Part shown: positions 63,668 to 64,000 of the stretch, piece after piece
Numbering within the stretch: position 1 is the first letter of the stretch
How the letters are laid out: each line of letters opens with the position of its first letter
Source: Sphingobacteriales bacterium
GTDB taxonomy: Bacteria; Bacteroidota; Bacteroidia; Sphingobacteriales; Sphingobacteriaceae
DNA length: 64,000 nucleotides
Reading direction: 5' to 3'
Assembly: GCA_026390835.1 (NCBI GenBank)
Contig: JAPLFD010000009.1
Coordinates: forward strand, 27,290-91,289
The notes under the pieces: generated by a model
Database searches by the model: none
The model's input: only the letters and a program-made list of their open reading frames with translations
What the model was told of the DNA's origin: nothing
Program-made: the position numbers and the translations under genes

Positions 63668-63854
63668 GGGCTGTTTTTATAATGATTGGTGATTTACCAA
63701 AACATGTGTAAAATTAACAAATTATGACAAGCAGTAATTCATTCATCTAATTATTTTAATTCGATGAAATTATACCATGCCAATTTCTGCCGTTTTAGCA
63801 GAGTATATAGAGATAGCCGTATCTTAGCAGGCCTAAAATATAGCAAATTACTTA

Positions 63855-63871
63855 TTGGCATGACGCTTGCT
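63855..63871 (+). promoter_or_regulatory. Sigma-54 (RpoN) promoter, TTGGCATGACGCTTGCT
   Basis: The -24/-12 element is TTGGCAT...TTGCT, with GG (63857-63858) and GC (63869-63870) separated by exactly ten bases. Only the C of TGGCAC differs from consensus. The predicted start (12 bases after the GC) is 63882, the first base of a small hairpin TCCGC-8-GCGGA (63882-63899). The gene at 63940 is about 58 bases downstream. Confidence 0.7.
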
Positions 63872-63939
63872 TAGTAATCAGTCCGCCTTAGTGAGCGGAG
63901 AAGCATTTATATTAATGCCATATTGACGCAAAAGAATTT

Positions 63940-64000
63940 ATGAGTAATCACAATCCATACGATTTTAACAACGCCATGCCGCTAATCAATGAAGATACGG
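63940..64000 (+). CDS. Probable Lon protease, 5' end only
   Basis: Twenty codons to the window edge: MSNHNPYDFNNAMPLINEDT. Lon proteases of related Sphingobacteria-like bacteria begin with a similar DFN..LP-x-INEDT segment, so Lon is a good guess from memory, but only the first residues are visible. It would be an ATP-dependent cytoplasmic protease. It lies about 58 bases after a predicted sigma-54 transcription start. The gap 63668-63939 holds no other gene. Confidence 0.45.
   Translation, partial: MSNHNPYDFNNAMPLINEDT

Overview
This window looks like a chromosomal housekeeping segment from a member of the Bacteroidota. The support is family content and signals: fused SecDF, a DUF3276 (PUR-like) protein, a DUF5103-type type IX secretion plug protein, YbbR/YajC/long-form NusB, DUF4294, BshB1, lysine 6-transaminase, a standalone HsdR-N-like protein beside holA, and promoters of the form TAnnTTTG. 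Codons are A/T-rich and Shine-Dalgarno sequences are mostly absent. No prophage, insertion sequence, CRISPR array, rRNA operon or integron is visible. I cannot fix the class; several proteins resemble Sphingobacteriia/Chitinophagia relatives from memory.

Layout. 1-8.7 kb: the 3' end of secDF, a MarR-ferredoxin reductase-ferredoxin operon, fructose-bisphosphate aldolase with a GNAT enzyme, accD with an AlkB-like dioxygenase, a small PhnA-like protein, tRNA-Arg(CCG), ychF and a DUF3276 gene. 8.7-21 kb: an exporter ABC half-transporter, a leucine dehydrogenase-nusB-DUF1573-yajC run, then ybbR-coaE-exonuclease, a second MarR, a ZIP/PAP2/methyltransferase operon on the minus strand, and glmM with a cysteine desulfurase. 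21-33 kb: envelope genes (a patatin with a barrel-like tail, an Omp85/TamA-like lipoprotein), an rRNA methyltransferase, two ABC-F ATPases, tRNA-Cys(GCA) with a 59-codon basic gene, pyrD, a PAP2 enzyme and the secretion plug gene. 33-48 kb: mnmD, an M13 peptidase, valS, an HsdR-N-like protein, a broken holA, an EVE protein, a thioesterase, a glutathione peroxidase, mazG, a LolC-like permease, namZ, fmt, a class IV aminotransferase and an RluD-like synthase. 49-64 kb: a DUF6588-like protein, a D-cysteine desulfhydrase-like enzyme, lysine 6-transaminase, bshB1, DUF4294, relA/spoT, fur, purA, pabB, an M48 peptidase, plsY, gpmI, a lipoprotein, a TPR protein, and the first 20 codons of a probable lon gene.

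How the genes fit together. Many serve core functions: protein export, fatty-acid and phospholipid synthesis (accD, plsY), glycolysis (fba, gpmI), translation and tRNA modification (valS, fmt, mnmD, rluD), stringent response and iron/redox control (relA/spoT, fur, bshB1, GPx, ferredoxin system), folate (pabB plus a class IV aminotransferase) and envelope biogenesis.

The most unusual observations are three. First, holA appears to have lost about 38 codons together with the reading frame. Second, exact TAnnTTTG promoter boxes fall in two groups, one only 3-5 nt before the start codon, which implies leaderless mRNAs. Third, a near-perfect sigma-54 promoter lies upstream of the gene at the right edge. 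I did not find a clear new multi-gene defence or biosynthetic system.
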